DNA of 64,000 nt from the NCBI GenBank assembly GCA_013995675.1, contig VWRR01000001.1, forward strand, positions 124,001-188,000, in the 5' to 3' direction. This DNA is from Cyanidiococcus yangmingshanensis. Its lineage: Eukaryota; Rhodophyta; Bangiophyceae; Cyanidiales; Cyanidiaceae. Numbering within the stretch: the first letter of the stretch is position 1; each line of letters starts with the position of its first letter. The position numbers were made by a program, and so were the translations under genes. The notes beneath the pieces were generated by a model. That model was not told the DNA's origin. It saw nothing but the letters and a program-made list of their open reading frames with translations, and did no database searches. Positions 51,748 to 62,212 of this stretch are shown here, in pieces.

Positions 51748-53495
51748 TCAGGCCACAGACTTTGATGGTTCTGTAACGATATCCGTCCGTCGGAGATATT
51801 CCCCTGCGGCAGAGGCCAAGGAGAGCGCCTGGGCGTAATTCAGCCGCGGATCACAAGCAGAATGGTATGCCCGAGCGAGGTCATCCACTTGTGTTTGGGT
51901 GACTCCACCAAGGCACTCGGTCACTGATTCGCCGCTCATTTCGAGATGGACGCCGCCTGCAGAGACGCCTTCAGCAGCGGCAATCTCGAAGAACATCCGC
52001 AACTCGTCCTGAATCGACTCACAATCACGTGTCTTGAAGCGTTGTCCTCGGGAATCTTGAACGGTGATTGTATTTGCGTGCATAGGATCGCACATCCAGA
52101 TGACTGCAAGCCCCGCCCGACGAACGGCGGCCATGAGACTCGGCAGTTTGCGCTGAAGGGTACTCGTGCCCATCCGCGTGATCAGCGTCAAACGCCCTGG
52201 TGTGTTACAGGGGTTCAGCATCTCAACCAAGGCAAACAGTTCCTCCAGTGTGACACTCCCCGAAAGTTTGATGCCTATAGGATTGGAAATACCTCGAACA
52301 AACTCGATGTGTGCTGCATTGAGCTGTCGGGTCCGCTCGCCGATCCAGAGAAAGTGTCCGCTGGTAGCGTAAAAGAGCGGTTCTGTGCTCTTACCAAGAT
52401 TCGTCTCTTTCGATGAGACCGAGGCTCGCCGATTCAATAAACCTTTCGGAAACGCCTCATCCGCCAAACGCACAAGTGACTCTTCGTATGGCAGCAATAG
52501 CGCCTCATGGGAGGTGAACACTGTAGGCGCTATCTCGGCAGCAGTGGCGCCTCTCGCGCGCTCGCTTCGGCTCCTGGTCGCGACCGCATCTTCATTGAAG
52601 CCCTGTGCGAGGTGCTTCATCGCGGTCGCAAGCGCCGGCGCCTTGGAACTGTCTGTCGTCGTTAACCTCTCGTGCAATCGTTCGAGCGACGCTTTGGGTG
52701 ATCGGTACGTCCTCGTCAAGGTCTCCAAATGTTCCAGTGTCGCCGCCGCATATTGGTACGCCTGGATCAAACGTTGCGGATCTGGGGTACGAGCAGTCTC
52801 GCTCGCCATTGCCGAATGAACAATATCGCCAGCGAAACGAAGACAGTCCGTCGGAATCGATTGAGGACGAGCGCGGCTTGGCGAATTGACCGGCTACTCG
52901 TCCAATACGAATAATCCGTCGTCCTCGTTCCGGCACTCAGCATGAGAGCAGCTTGACCCGTGAGCAAATGGTAAAGGCTCGCGGTGCGCTCTAACGACAC
53001 GCCCGAGAACGTTTCCGCACAGTCTCCGCCCTGAATAATAAAGACCTCCCCGAGACACGCCGCAGCCATATGCTCTTGAAACGCATGAATCGCTGCCGGG
53101 GTCACTAGACCGGGATAACCACGAATCGTCTGTTCAACAGAAGCCAGTTTCTCCGGATCTGGGTACGACGGTAGCTGGTAAGCTGGACGGTACCGCCATG
53201 AACCCGGCGACCAGGGCGCGAATCGAGTCCGCCAATCATCAACCAAAGTAGCGCGAAGAGACGTTGTCTTGCCACAAACGGAGTTGATCCTACCCATATC
53301 CCCAGTTCGCCGCGATCGATTCTTCCGATGAAGGTAACCTGGAGTTTGCTTCAATCCTAGACGGGAACCCCGAAAGTTGGCTTCACATTGCTCCAGCGCC
53401 ACTGGCAGAAGAAACCCGATTCTTGGAACGTCAGCGTACAGCACCTCATTCAAGTTCCCCAAGAATCGCCCCCGCGCAACAGATCGCTTTTCCAT
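51748..53495 (-). CDS. Type II (plant-type) DAHP synthase, split over three frames
   Basis: First enzyme of the shikimate pathway: phosphoenolpyruvate plus erythrose 4-phosphate to DAHP, in the plastid. From the ATG at 53495 (MEKRSVARGRFLGNLNEVLY) a leader precedes WSPGSWRYRPAYQLPSYPD and FIIQGGDCAETFSGV. After LMLSAG a +1 change gives RIGRVAGQFAKPRSSSIDS, and after LSSFR a second +1 change gives GDIVHSAMASETARTPDPQR and the rest: SHEALLLPYEESLVR, WIGERTRQLNAAHIEFVRGI, DPMHANT, GGVHLEMSGESVTECLGG and YHSACDPRLN. All catalytic blocks of the class are present. The second junction is fixed to within a few bases by homology (TTTCGCTGGCGATATT). No upstream operon partner is expected in a eukaryote. 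Confidence 0.92.
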
Positions 53496-53527
53496 TCTCC
53501 CAGTGATTTCACAACACTCCAAGAATT

Positions 53528-53897
53528 CTAATCGTCGTCAAGGTATCCGAGGCACTCGGAGAGTAGAGGCCTCGACACCGGCTCGTGTTTCGAAAACTGC
53601 CCTCTCGAAAAACGTTTTCGATCGCCGGTCGCCAGCGCCTTTCCCACGACATGGGCGCGACGAACCTGAAAACGCCACCCGCCATCACTTGGCGGGCGCT
53701 GCAGACAATCCAACAACAACAATATCATCATGGTCTCGAAAAAGGTTCATGTTGGGATCCATCATCCATATTGATGGGTTCGCGAATATATCTTCCCGAC
53801 AAGGCATGCGCTCGGGTGATTCGGGACGAGTGTAAGGAACGAATTGGTTGCGTGGGTTCGTGAATGGAGCAGGTATGTATGAATCAGCTGCACACAT
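53528..53897 (-). CDS. Small unknown protein, one +1 break
   Basis: From an ATG at 53897 (MCAADSYIPAPFTNPRNQFV) a 70-residue frame ends APAK followed by TGA. Skipping one base at that stop gives DGGWRFQVRRAHVVGKALAT and a basic end (GDRKRFSRGQFSKHEPVSRP) stopping at 53528. The joined product would be about 122 residues, soluble and unrecognised. It lies 32 bp upstream of the DAHP synthase start on the same strand. Confidence 0.4.
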
Positions 53898-54622
53898 GGG
53901 GTGCGGTTGGAGTCACTGCAGACACGAGCGATTTATTCTCTCTATGATTGATTCGGTTGTTTGTCTTCATGCAATCATGGGAATGCTGATGATTCGGGTT
54001 GAAGACAGCGTCGTAGCCATGGATGATGTTGGCTAGAGAAGACTCGATTGGGCCCCCTGCCCATGGGTATCTCTTTCGGCAGGTCGAGGAGCCAAGCTAG
54101 AAGGTGTTTGTTCGCGCACTCGTGCGCATGGAGAGCGATGAGCGGCCACAACAAGAACGCTTTTGGCGACGTGACTGACGCTCAGTGTTGGATTCAGCAC
54201 GCTGGCCATCGAGCCACGATGCCAGCGTTTCAGGCGCTCGGCGTAGCTGCCGAAACGAAACTGATGTTGGTTTCAATAAAGTCGACGACGCAGAACGAAA
54301 CCGAGACGAACGATCATGCCTCGCATATCGCATCGTCATGATGGCATGCATGGTTCAGACGGGGGTTCTTTGCCAACCGAGGTGCCGCAGGATGCACAAC
54401 CTTCGCCTGCTTTTAAAGTGCCCTCTGGGCGACGCGGAAACTGGGTATAGAGGACGCAGCGCCTGCAGCCTGGCACGTTGCTCGATCGGCGACGTTTCGC
54501 ATCCACACGTTCGATTGGAACAGAATGGTGCAGGATGATTCTGAGGAGCAGCTCTGCTCAGCCCGTACAACGTCTGCTTCCTTCCCTGTTCGTTTCATAC
54601 GATAACCGTTTGGAACGTACAC
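53898..54622. other. No supported gene
   Basis: Divergent spacer before the deacetylase-like gene. Short frames with skewed composition; no recognised element. Confidence 0.4.
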
Positions 54623-56742
54623 ATGTCGCCTTGGTATACGGGGCGCATCCGTGTCCAGTCTCCTTTCAGGAATCGATGGATTCTATTCTGGGCTGGTCTC
54701 GTGTTCCTCGGTCTGCTTTATTGGGTTATTTCGTCGAAGCATTCGATTGGTCTTTATGAGCAAAAAATCATAACCGAGCGCTCTTTTAATGTTATCGAGT
54801 GTCCGGCTTGGCGCGCCGAGACAGGGTCGCGCATATCTGCACTGGTCACCAGTGCGCATCTGTTGCCGTACCATTTCATCGCCTGTTCATCAGACGATTG
54901 GGGGCGCATTGCCGATAGCGTTCCCCTCTTTCGCAGCAAAGAAGCGCGTCAGAACTTTTTGAAAGCGACACAATATGAGCTTGTGCGATCGCTGCATCGA
55001 TCGGCTTGGTCTCTGGCAACGATAGAGAGCGTTCGTGACATGCAACGACTGCACCAGTTTCTCTCACGCCTGCAGTCAGCGGCGGGAGAGCCGCGCCAAC
55101 GGTTCATGCTTTCACCTATGTGGATCACTGGTGGGCCGGACATTCCCGCAATGCAGTACCAACTCGGGATTGTTCCAACTCGTGCCCACGAACCGATACC
55201 CTATAGCGATACTGAGAGGTCACGTCTGCCTTCATCGGTGACTGCAGTACCTTTGGCAAGTCTCCAGGGAGAGATGCCACCCACTTTTCTGCGAAAACGA
55301 TGGCTCGACTCTAGCCAGCATCTGCCCGACAAGTGCCATCGAGCCAGCCTTGAAGCGATGCGCGAATTGCGAGCTGGCCCTCGCATCCCTCTGGACCCTG
55401 CTCAGGTGTGAAAACGCCACTTGCCAGGACATTCATTCGCAGTGCGCTCTCACCCAAGTACCCGTGGGCCATTACTCGATATACTGCTGGAAAGCGAAGC
55501 GCACGTTCCAAAATTTTCCGACACGATCTGAAACCAGGGCCATCACTTGCGTATCGGGAGGTTCTCCTGAGCCGCATCGCCAGAAACGGGGCGTCGCTGC
55601 TTCCGGGACGTTCTCTAATCGAGGCGTTCGAGCTTGCAGAGTGGTTTTGGAAACTCTGGTTTGACCGCCTATGGTCCCCGCAATTCCACGGAGGCGCCCA
55701 CATCCACCAACAGCGCTGGATCGAGACGCTGGATCGAGCGCATCGTGATCATCATCCGACGGACTCGGATGCTTTCGTCTCATACAAATGTCTCCTTGCG
55801 GGGTACATCTGTGGCGAGAACTTCACTGCGCTGCGTTCCGAATTTGCTGCAGGTGCATGGTCTCCGGAACAGATCCAACAGCGTACGGATGCGTTCGCTG
55901 CTTTTTGGGGCTACCGTCCTCGAATCATGAGTTCGCCGCACAATACCTGGACACCAGCGTTGATCGAATATCTTCGAGACGCCCGCTCTATTTTCGGTAT
56001 TGACGCCGGCTCCAGACAATGCGCTCGTCTCGGTCTCACGAACGATAGCCAGCGTCCAGTCTCCTGTATGGATCGCGAACCTTTCGACACTTTCGGCAGC
56101 TTTGGCGACCATCGGCCTACGCTGCGTCTCCGCATCCTAAGAAGGTTCCTAAGAGCGCGCGCTGGATTTACAGTCATCGCGTGGCACGCACAGAACGCCC
56201 TCAGCTCAACAGACTCAGAGCGACATGCTTCCGAACGCCTGGAACATCTGGGTGAAATTGTTCAGTTTGCACAACGCCAAAACCATACTGTATTCGTCAC
56301 AAACAGCGAGCTGCATCAGTTACATCTGCGCGGGTGGAGTTGCGAAATATGGTCAAATGCCCTCGTGTTCCGCAATTTCCTCCGTCATGATATTCTGGTA
56401 CCAGTTCCCTGTCTTGAGGGCATATTTGCTGAAGCACGACCTTGGCGTCAGGCTCTTCTCAGGGTCTCGCGTCCTGGACGTGGCATCGCCCGGTCTAGGT
56501 CAGTGCAAGGTCTCCAAACGCACATCAAGTGCATTCCTTGGGCAGCCGACAACAGCAAGACCACCACACGCCGTCTTGAGCGAGACGCACGTCGATTCAT
56601 AAGGCAAGTCATGGGAGCAAAGGCCATCCGCGGGGACGTCGCTCGAAACAGAAGACTTTCTGATTTGCTTGTCAACGAAGGTTTTCTCTTCTTGCCCAGT
56701 GACAGTCATTGGGTTGAAATTCAGCGCCCCTGGTACGAGTGA
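54623..56742 (+). CDS. Single-pass membrane protein, NodB/polysaccharide deacetylase-like
   Basis: The first frame (54623-55411) begins MSPWYTGRIRVQSPFRNRWI with one membrane helix at about 20-38 (LFWAGLVFLGLLYWVIS), then HFIACSSDDWGRIADSVPLF. It stops with TGA at 55409. The second frame (from 55408, -1) continues KTPLARTFIRSALSPKYPWA. Later it has YRPRIMSSPHNTWTPALIEY and RARAGFTVIAWHAQNALSST. An aspartate pair near the start (SSDDW), a long middle, S/P-x-N-x-W-T-P and a late T-V-x-A-W-H are reminiscent of NodB-type carbohydrate esterases or relatives lacking full metal ligands. A secretory or cell-surface sugar-modifying role is inferred. Total is about 705 residues. Confidence 0.5.
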
Positions 56743-57215
56743 ATGAGGACCAAAACCGCTAGGTTCTCACCTTCCAAACATCCTATGACGAGCTTCGGCG
56801 ATTCGATCGATAGAGAATTCTCGTGAACGCTCTCGTTCATAGCATTCATTCGCACCGAGCGGTGGAATCCCATTCGCTTGTCTATCTTCCTCCTGTTTGG
56901 TGTGCGTAGCGCCTCGTAGTGAGAAAGCCCATGGAAATGAATCGACGCTGCAGGCGATCTCGCATGCCCATGGTCCATGGAATGCTGAAGGACTTATCTT
57001 CCATCCTCATTGTTATCGTGGTTGTCAAACAGCATCTCGTCTGCCTGAGGGTTCGTCCAAGAGGCCAGTGCGCATGGTGTATGCACTGAAGCACTCGTTT
57101 TCACGTTCGAAACCGATGTGTTGAGTAGTGATCGCCACCAAAGTGTCCCGCTGGCGATATACGGGGATAAAAGCGACAGTGGACCCAGAACCCCAACGTG
57201 ATAACGGATTTCCAA
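56721..57215 (-). CDS. Candidate unknown gene in three frames
   Basis: From an ATG at 57215 (MEIRYHVGVLGPLSLLSPYI) frames change +1 near 57000 (EDKSFSIPWTMGMRDRLQRR, FISMGFLTTRRYAHQ) and again near 56900 (SIESPKLVIGCLEGENLAVL), ending at 56721. The end overlaps the end of the plus-strand deacetylase-like gene by 22 bp, tail to tail. Unrecognised. Confidence 0.3.
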
Positions 57216-57863
57216 AATACTACTTTAGCACCTCTGCATTATCCACAGCCTTGTCAATGTCGTTTATCTTGTACGCGCCGGCACTTTTTCGCGTGCACGT
57301 GTTCGAGTTAGACCGAGCCTGACGGAAGGACCTCACCCTCTTCAGTGCCGGTCCGAGTGAGCGCCTACCGACGAACTTGTTCTAGAACTTTAACCAGTGC
57401 TCATATACTCTCGGACCAAAAGTCGTCCAGAAGGCAAATGATGAACCCCAAGGCTCAAACATACTCGAAGCCTGAAACAACTTAGGTTGCGAAGCCAAAA
57501 ACGCAACGCATCGCTCAGGCTCTTTTTTCCCAAAGAATGGTTGCGCACTGTCGAGCCCCTGACGCCATTTTATTGTGGCCTAAAGAAATTACTAATTCGT
57601 TACAAGAAGCTCTTTCTTATCGCGACGACAACACAACCTTTTTGAAGTCGAGAAGCATCATCCGCGCGTGTGCGTCTCGGCTTCTCTCCGGGACGACAAG
57701 TGGACGCACTTTCGTGCGCTCGCCTGCGGCCCAAGTCCTGGGACGCCGAGATCGCTCGAGACTGCCGGCATGCCGTCGTCCTCCCGAATTCGTTCAGTTT
57801 CTAAGTTAGCGAGCCACGAAAGGTTCGATTGAATAACACTCCCATCGCAAGCACTAGGGTCCA
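57216..57863. other. No supported gene
   Basis: Upstream region of the DUF2103 gene. It contains AT-richer stretches near 57570-57660 and no convincing frame. Confidence 0.45.
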
Positions 57864-59603
57864 ATGATGCACGGCTTTGAGGCTTTTGTGTTTGGCACCT
57901 TCCCAAGCTTCAGAGAGGGTTGCAATGTTGCGCGAGTGCTACCTCGTCTCCGGTCAGGTATACTGGAGAAACGCTCGGCGCTTAAGATTCGACTAGGTTC
58001 TGCTGGCGGAAGGAATCTAGACGAAAACAGCCCCAACTTCCAACGACGACAGGATAGACAAGACTTTACGCCCAAACCAGGCGCGGCAGGTGGTGGTGGT
58101 GGTGGTGGCTGGCCAGGGACGGGACCCGCTGGTGGCTGGCCAAAGCCCCTGAATAAGAGTGATCTCGGGGCAGACACGCAGCGGGATCCCTTGTTCGAGT
58201 CCCTGTTTGATCCGAAACCCGCGAATAAGCGCAACAAGCCGAAAACTTCCAAGAAACCCGTTGTCGATAAGCTTCAGGCGAGCAAGCAGAAATATTACTT
58301 TGACAACGTACCGTCTGCGGCCGATGAATACGATGTGTTCGCTCACTTGCTCGAGAGCGAATCCATTTCCAAGTATACCGCCCATGCGGAAGTCGAATGG
58401 TTCGATACAAAACGTTTCGAAGCTGAATCCAAATCCATGAAAGTATTCCCTTCTGCGACAGAGATCCAGGACTTGCTCTACGACTCGCTGATGGACACAG
58501 AGGGCAAACGATGGCGCGAGACGGTCATACCGTCGAATATTCGCATTCTGCTCGTCTTGTTGCAGATATCTGAAATAGATGTGGAATTTTCTAGATACCT
58601 GGAATACTTTCATTCTTCGTTCACTTTGACGCCAAATGACGGTATTCAGCTTATCGTCGTGACCAGGGAAAAGCCAACCACCAACCGCAAAACAATGCGC
58701 AAGTTGAACTTGCGCTTTCCGCTTCTAAGCGATGAGCAGGGAGCACTGGGTAGACTCTTTGGCACGGGGAACAGACCCCATCTGGTCGTCTTTTATCGGG
58801 AGAAGATGCCGAGTGGCATTGATGGCTGGTACTTTGATCGATGTGCTCGGGCTCAACTACCGAGCAAACTCATGGAGAACGTACTAGAATATGCACGGAA
58901 ATTGTTGGAACAACGTCAACAAGCAAAAATGGCAACGGTGAAGCGCGCTGGCTCGAGCGCCGCTCCAACGAGTGGATCTCCATTGGCACCAGCGAATGTC
59001 ACTCAACAGGCGGTCCCAATCTCGAAGACAGGCCCATCAGCTTCGTCTGCAGTTTCCGCAAGCCCGCCCCAATCATCCATGACTGAGGCACCTCCACAGC
59101 GCTCATCGGAAAGAGGCTCGGCATTGCCCAAGGAGATGCCCTCGCGAGGTGCTCGCACGGCGCAACCGCTGCAACCTGCAACCGAAGGCAACAGTGAGTA
59201 CGTCAAGCAAGCAGCCGCTCCTTCGAAACCGATGTCGTGGACACGAGCACCAAGTCGTGATACATCTTCGCCGAGAAACGAATCAAAAGGGCGTCTTGTT
59301 CTGAACCATTCCACACATCTGGAGGGCCTCATTCCAGTTCTGGAGCGTCTCGCCAAACAGAGCGGCATTCGCAAAATCGTCCCCGGACGACTGTATGCGG
59401 CCCGAAGCAATGCTGAACGTTTGAGTATTCGGGTGACGGTGCCCGTGGCGGGTGGTTGGAAGCTTGTCGCCCGCAAAGGAACACAGGTACAGGATATTTT
59501 CATCACGTTGGAAAACCCAAACCGCACCGACGCCGATGAACCGGCACCACTAATGACAAAGGAGCAGCTGGAGCGATGCGTAGAAGAAGCAACCGCTGCT
59601 TAA
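57864..59603 (+). CDS. Thioredoxin/peroxiredoxin-like protein fused to DUF2103
   Basis: A 579-residue protein with an unbroken frame. The start MMHGFEAFVFGTFPSFREGC is followed by a basic stretch, consistent with a plastid transit peptide. A poly-glycine linker (about 74-84) is encoded by GGT repeats. Residues about 225-345 have a thioredoxin-fold pattern (IRILLVLLQISEIDVEFSRY, then IQLIVVTREKP, LRFPLLSDEQGALGRLFG, HLVVFYR) like AhpC/TSA proteins, but without a clear CxxC or peroxidatic Cys. After a Ser/Pro-rich linker, residues about 475-560 are a DUF2103 domain (LVLNHSTHLEGLIPVLERLA, VTVPVAGGWKLVARKGTQVQ). DUF2103 is a predicted metal-binding domain of cyanobacteria and plastids. Confidence 0.82.
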   Translation: MMHGFEAFVFGTFPSFREGCNVARVLPRLRSGILEKRSALKIRLGSAGGRNLDENSPNFQRRQDRQDFTPKPGAAGGGGGGGWPGTGPAGGWPKPLNKSDLGADTQRDPLFESLFDPKPANKRNKPKTSKKPVVDKLQASKQKYYFDNVPSAADEYDVFAHLLESESISKYTAHAEVEWFDTKRFEAESKSMKVFPSATEIQDLLYDSLMDTEGKRWRETVIPSNIRILLVLLQISEIDVEFSRYLEYFHSSFTLTPNDGIQLIVVTREKPTTNRKTMRKLNLRFPLLSDEQGALGRLFGTGNRPHLVVFYREKMPSGIDGWYFDRCARAQLPSKLMENVLEYARKLLEQRQQAKMATVKRAGSSAAPTSGSPLAPANVTQQAVPISKTGPSASSAVSASPPQSSMTEAPPQRSSERGSALPKEMPSRGARTAQPLQPATEGNSEYVKQAAAPSKPMSWTRAPSRDTSSPRNESKGRLVLNHSTHLEGLIPVLERLAKQSGIRKIVPGRLYAARSNAERLSIRVTVPVAGGWKLVARKGTQVQDIFITLENPNRTDADEPAPLMTKEQLERCVEEATAA

Positions 59604-59608
59604 GGTTT

Positions 59609-60158
59609 TCAACGATTGGAGCGCTCACGAACCCAAACCATGGCGGCTCGTCCCCAGAACTCACCCGACGGGTCGCGGGGCAACGATCGCACCTTTGCAC
59701 GTAACACCTCGAGGATGATCATTCGCATCCATCGACCTGTCTTAGTGCCGCTGTCCGGATTATGACACGAGATTCCAATAGACGATATTGTACGTGTGTG
59801 GCCGCGTTGAACGCTCGTCTCGGAAACGTACGACGTCTGGCCCGCAACGTCCTCCGTCACGACAGCAGAGCAACCAGCACCCCCTTGTACGTTCCTGACG
59901 CGGCCCTTCGATGCAACACGTCTCCCATGATAAACCACGATCAATGTTTTTCGTCTTCATAAGCGTGTTTTTCCTGGCACCTGAGCCAAACCATATGCTC
60001 CACGAACCAGCGTCGTCTGTAGAACGACTCGCAGAGAAACGCAGTTGGGTTTCGGCGCGATACGGGCCGCGCAACGTTTTTTGAACGAACGCTTGTTCCC
60101 CTGTGGCAGTTTGGAACCAGGCGCTCGAGGGTCTTCGAAGCTCGGACGTGAACTGCAC
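59609..60158 (-). CDS. Unknown protein, one +1 break
   Basis: From an ATG at 60158 (MQFTSELRRPSSAWFQTATG) a 132-residue frame runs to 59760, with SWSIWFGSGARKNTLMKTKN and a Cys-rich part (CCIEGPRQERTRGCWLLCCR). A +1 change near its end continues as PDSGTKTGRWMRMIILEVLR and PSGEFWGRAAMVWVRERSNR to 59609. It is about 180 residues, unrecognised. It lies 47 bp from the ALG2 start on the opposite strand and ends 5 bp from the DUF2103 stop. Confidence 0.45.
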
Positions 60159-60205
60159 TTGCGTTCTCGGTGACGCCCTCCGTGATTGGGGCTTTCACGC
60201 GAGTG

Positions 60206-61589
60206 ATGGGAGGACCATCGATCCGCCACGAAAACGCAGCGCCAAGCAAGCGAGTGGCGTTCCTGCACCCTGATCTGGGTCTTGGCGGTGCAGAACGGCT
60301 CATTGTTGACGCAGCATTGGAACTCCATTCTCGAGGCCACGCGGTGACTATCTATACACTTCACTTAGATCCGGAGCGTTGTTTCGCTGCCGTTCGCAAC
60401 GGTGAGTGCGGTCGAGTGGTATGTGTGGATAACGCCCTGATACGTCTTGTGCGAAGACTAGTTCACGGACACGCACTCCGTTCCGCCTATGTGTTGTGCA
60501 GTCTTGGCCGCAGTCGTGCCGCTCGATCTTGACACAATTATCATCGATTTGGTTGCCGTACCGCTGCTAGTTCTCTGGTGGAGACGTCTAGTTCACAGTC
60601 TACTTCGATGGTTTGTGCTGTGGCGCCCTCGGGAGAAGAAGCAACAGCAGTCACGAGCTCGTCCCCGTTTGGCCTTCTACTGCCACTTTCCAGATCGTCT
60701 CCTCGCGCCCGGTGCCTCGTTCGAAAGCGTTCCTACCGGTGTTGGCATGGCAACCAGAACCGAAACCTCATGGCACCGATGCTTGCGGACGGCATATCGC
60801 GCCTTGGTGGATGCCCTCGAAGCCGTCAGTATCGCTCATGCTGATGTGGTCCTCGTAAATAGTCAGTTCACTGCACGAGTGGTGGAACGTGTGTTTCCGC
60901 GAGCGACGCGCTACCGGCGGCCAGCTGTGCTCTATCCACCGGTGCCAGCATCAACGGAAACGCCTATGGAAGCAGAATCGATGAAAAGCCTTCCGAAGCG
61001 ACCATTCGTCCTCTGCATAAGTCGTTTTGAGCGAAAGAAAAACCTCGAGTTGGCGATTCAAGCGCTCTCATTGCTACGCTCCGAAGCGCAGGTTCGCAAA
61101 GCACGACTGATGCTCGTTGTCGCAGGCGGCTACGATGAACGTCTGGCAGAGAACGTTACCTATTTTGCTTATCTGCAGTCCATCGTACAAGAACATGGTT
61201 TGAATGATGATGTGGTGTTTGCGTTGAATGTCAGCGATGCTGTTCGTGACGCTTTGCTCCGCCGATGCCTCGTGCTCGCGTATACGCCGTCGCACGAGCA
61301 CTTTGGTATCGTGCCACTGGAAGCGATGCGTTCAGGCAAACCTGTTGTTGCTTGCAAGAGCGGTGGTCCTTGCGAAACCGTTGTGGATGGTGTGACGGGT
61401 TTACTGTGCCCAGAGCCGGTCACACCTGCGTCTTTTTCGAATGCGCTCCGAACCCTCGTCTTAGATGAGGAGAAGCGGCGAAGATTCGGTCAGAATGCCG
61501 TCGACAGAGCACAAAAATGTTTCTCTCGTTCTGCGTTTGGTGATCGGCTCATCCAGCTGCTCGGTTTGGGTCTCAGCGTGCCTCTCTGA
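60206..61589 (+). CDS. ALG2: ALG2 alpha-1,3/1,6-mannosyltransferase, one +1 break
   Basis: Adds the second and third mannose to the dolichol-linked glycan on the cytosolic face of the ER. From the ATG at 60206 the N-terminal Rossmann half has VAFLHPDLGLGGAERLIVDA. This frame closes at 60532, but from about 60489 the +1 frame carries on with LDTIIIDLVAVPLLVLWW (matching the family FDVVVCDQ block), FYCHFPDRLLA and VNSQFTARVVERVF. Then come ISRFERKKNLELAIQALSLL, VVAGGYDERLAENV and the EX7E block EHFGIVPLEAM. The extra base is most simply one T of TATGTGTTGTGCAG at 60488-60501. The total of about 460 residues agrees with other ALG2 proteins once joined. Confidence 0.93.
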
Positions 61590-61760
61590 GCATATTTATG
61601 CCGTGACTGGGCTGGTGTCTGGGACGACCTCTAACGCGAAAGCCCTGACTCGCTCACTCATTCGTGGAGGCATTTTGATCGGCCAGGTTTTCAAATGCAA
61701 CCCGATTTGAAGTGCTGTTGATCACAAGCTTGCAAGACTCCGGTCAGCAAATCTCGATAA
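61590..61760. other. Short convergent spacer
   Basis: Between the ALG2 stop and the end of a minus-strand candidate. Nothing recognised. Confidence 0.35.
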
Positions 61761-62203
61761 TCACCGTTTTCCCGGCTGTTCCTCAGCATCGAGATCGTCA
61801 TGGAGCAGAGCTGATCGTTGCTCCATTCCAATTGGGGCCACCAGAGTAGGAGTCGGATGGCTCGAACCATCGTCGCTTTCTCTGTTTTTTCTCTTAACTT
61901 GAACACCAATCAGATTGTCAGCTGATTTCGGTTTTTGGCCGTCGAGGTACTTTCGGTAGACAAAGTCGCTTCGCGCTGGCGAGGCAACGACTTTATCGGA
62001 GACATGCTACCGGCTCGAGCACTGCGCGTGTTTCCGCGATTGTGCCTAGTTTGAAACGAGGCAGCGCGCCTCAGAATCACGAGACCGTGCCGCGTTCCTG
62101 CAGACAGCCTAGGCTCAAGTACGCTCACCAGAGTGAATGAGGTTTTGGCTCCCGAAGAGAACGATACAGTGAAAAAACGGGTCATGAGACGAAATTCATT
62201 CAT
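61761..62203 (-). CDS. Small organelle-targeted protein, frame-broken
   Basis: From an ATG at 62203 (MNEFRLMTRFFTVSFSSGAK) the first 80 residues are rich in Arg, Ser and Thr with no acidic run, like a mitochondrial or plastid leader. A -1 change near 61940 leads into KPKSADNLIGVQVKRKNRES and a hydrophilic, acidic end (SALLHDDLDAEEQPGKR) stopping at 61761. It is about 145 residues, unrecognised. It follows the methionine aminopeptidase gene on the same strand, 9 bp after its stop. Confidence 0.4.
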
Positions 62204-62212
62204 TTGTTGACC

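Noticed and set aside
645-57125. Other GTTCGAAAC matches (near 687, 4563 on the minus strand, and 57107)
   Set aside because: None has a paired T stem or a neighbouring A box. No permuted arrangement could be built by eye.
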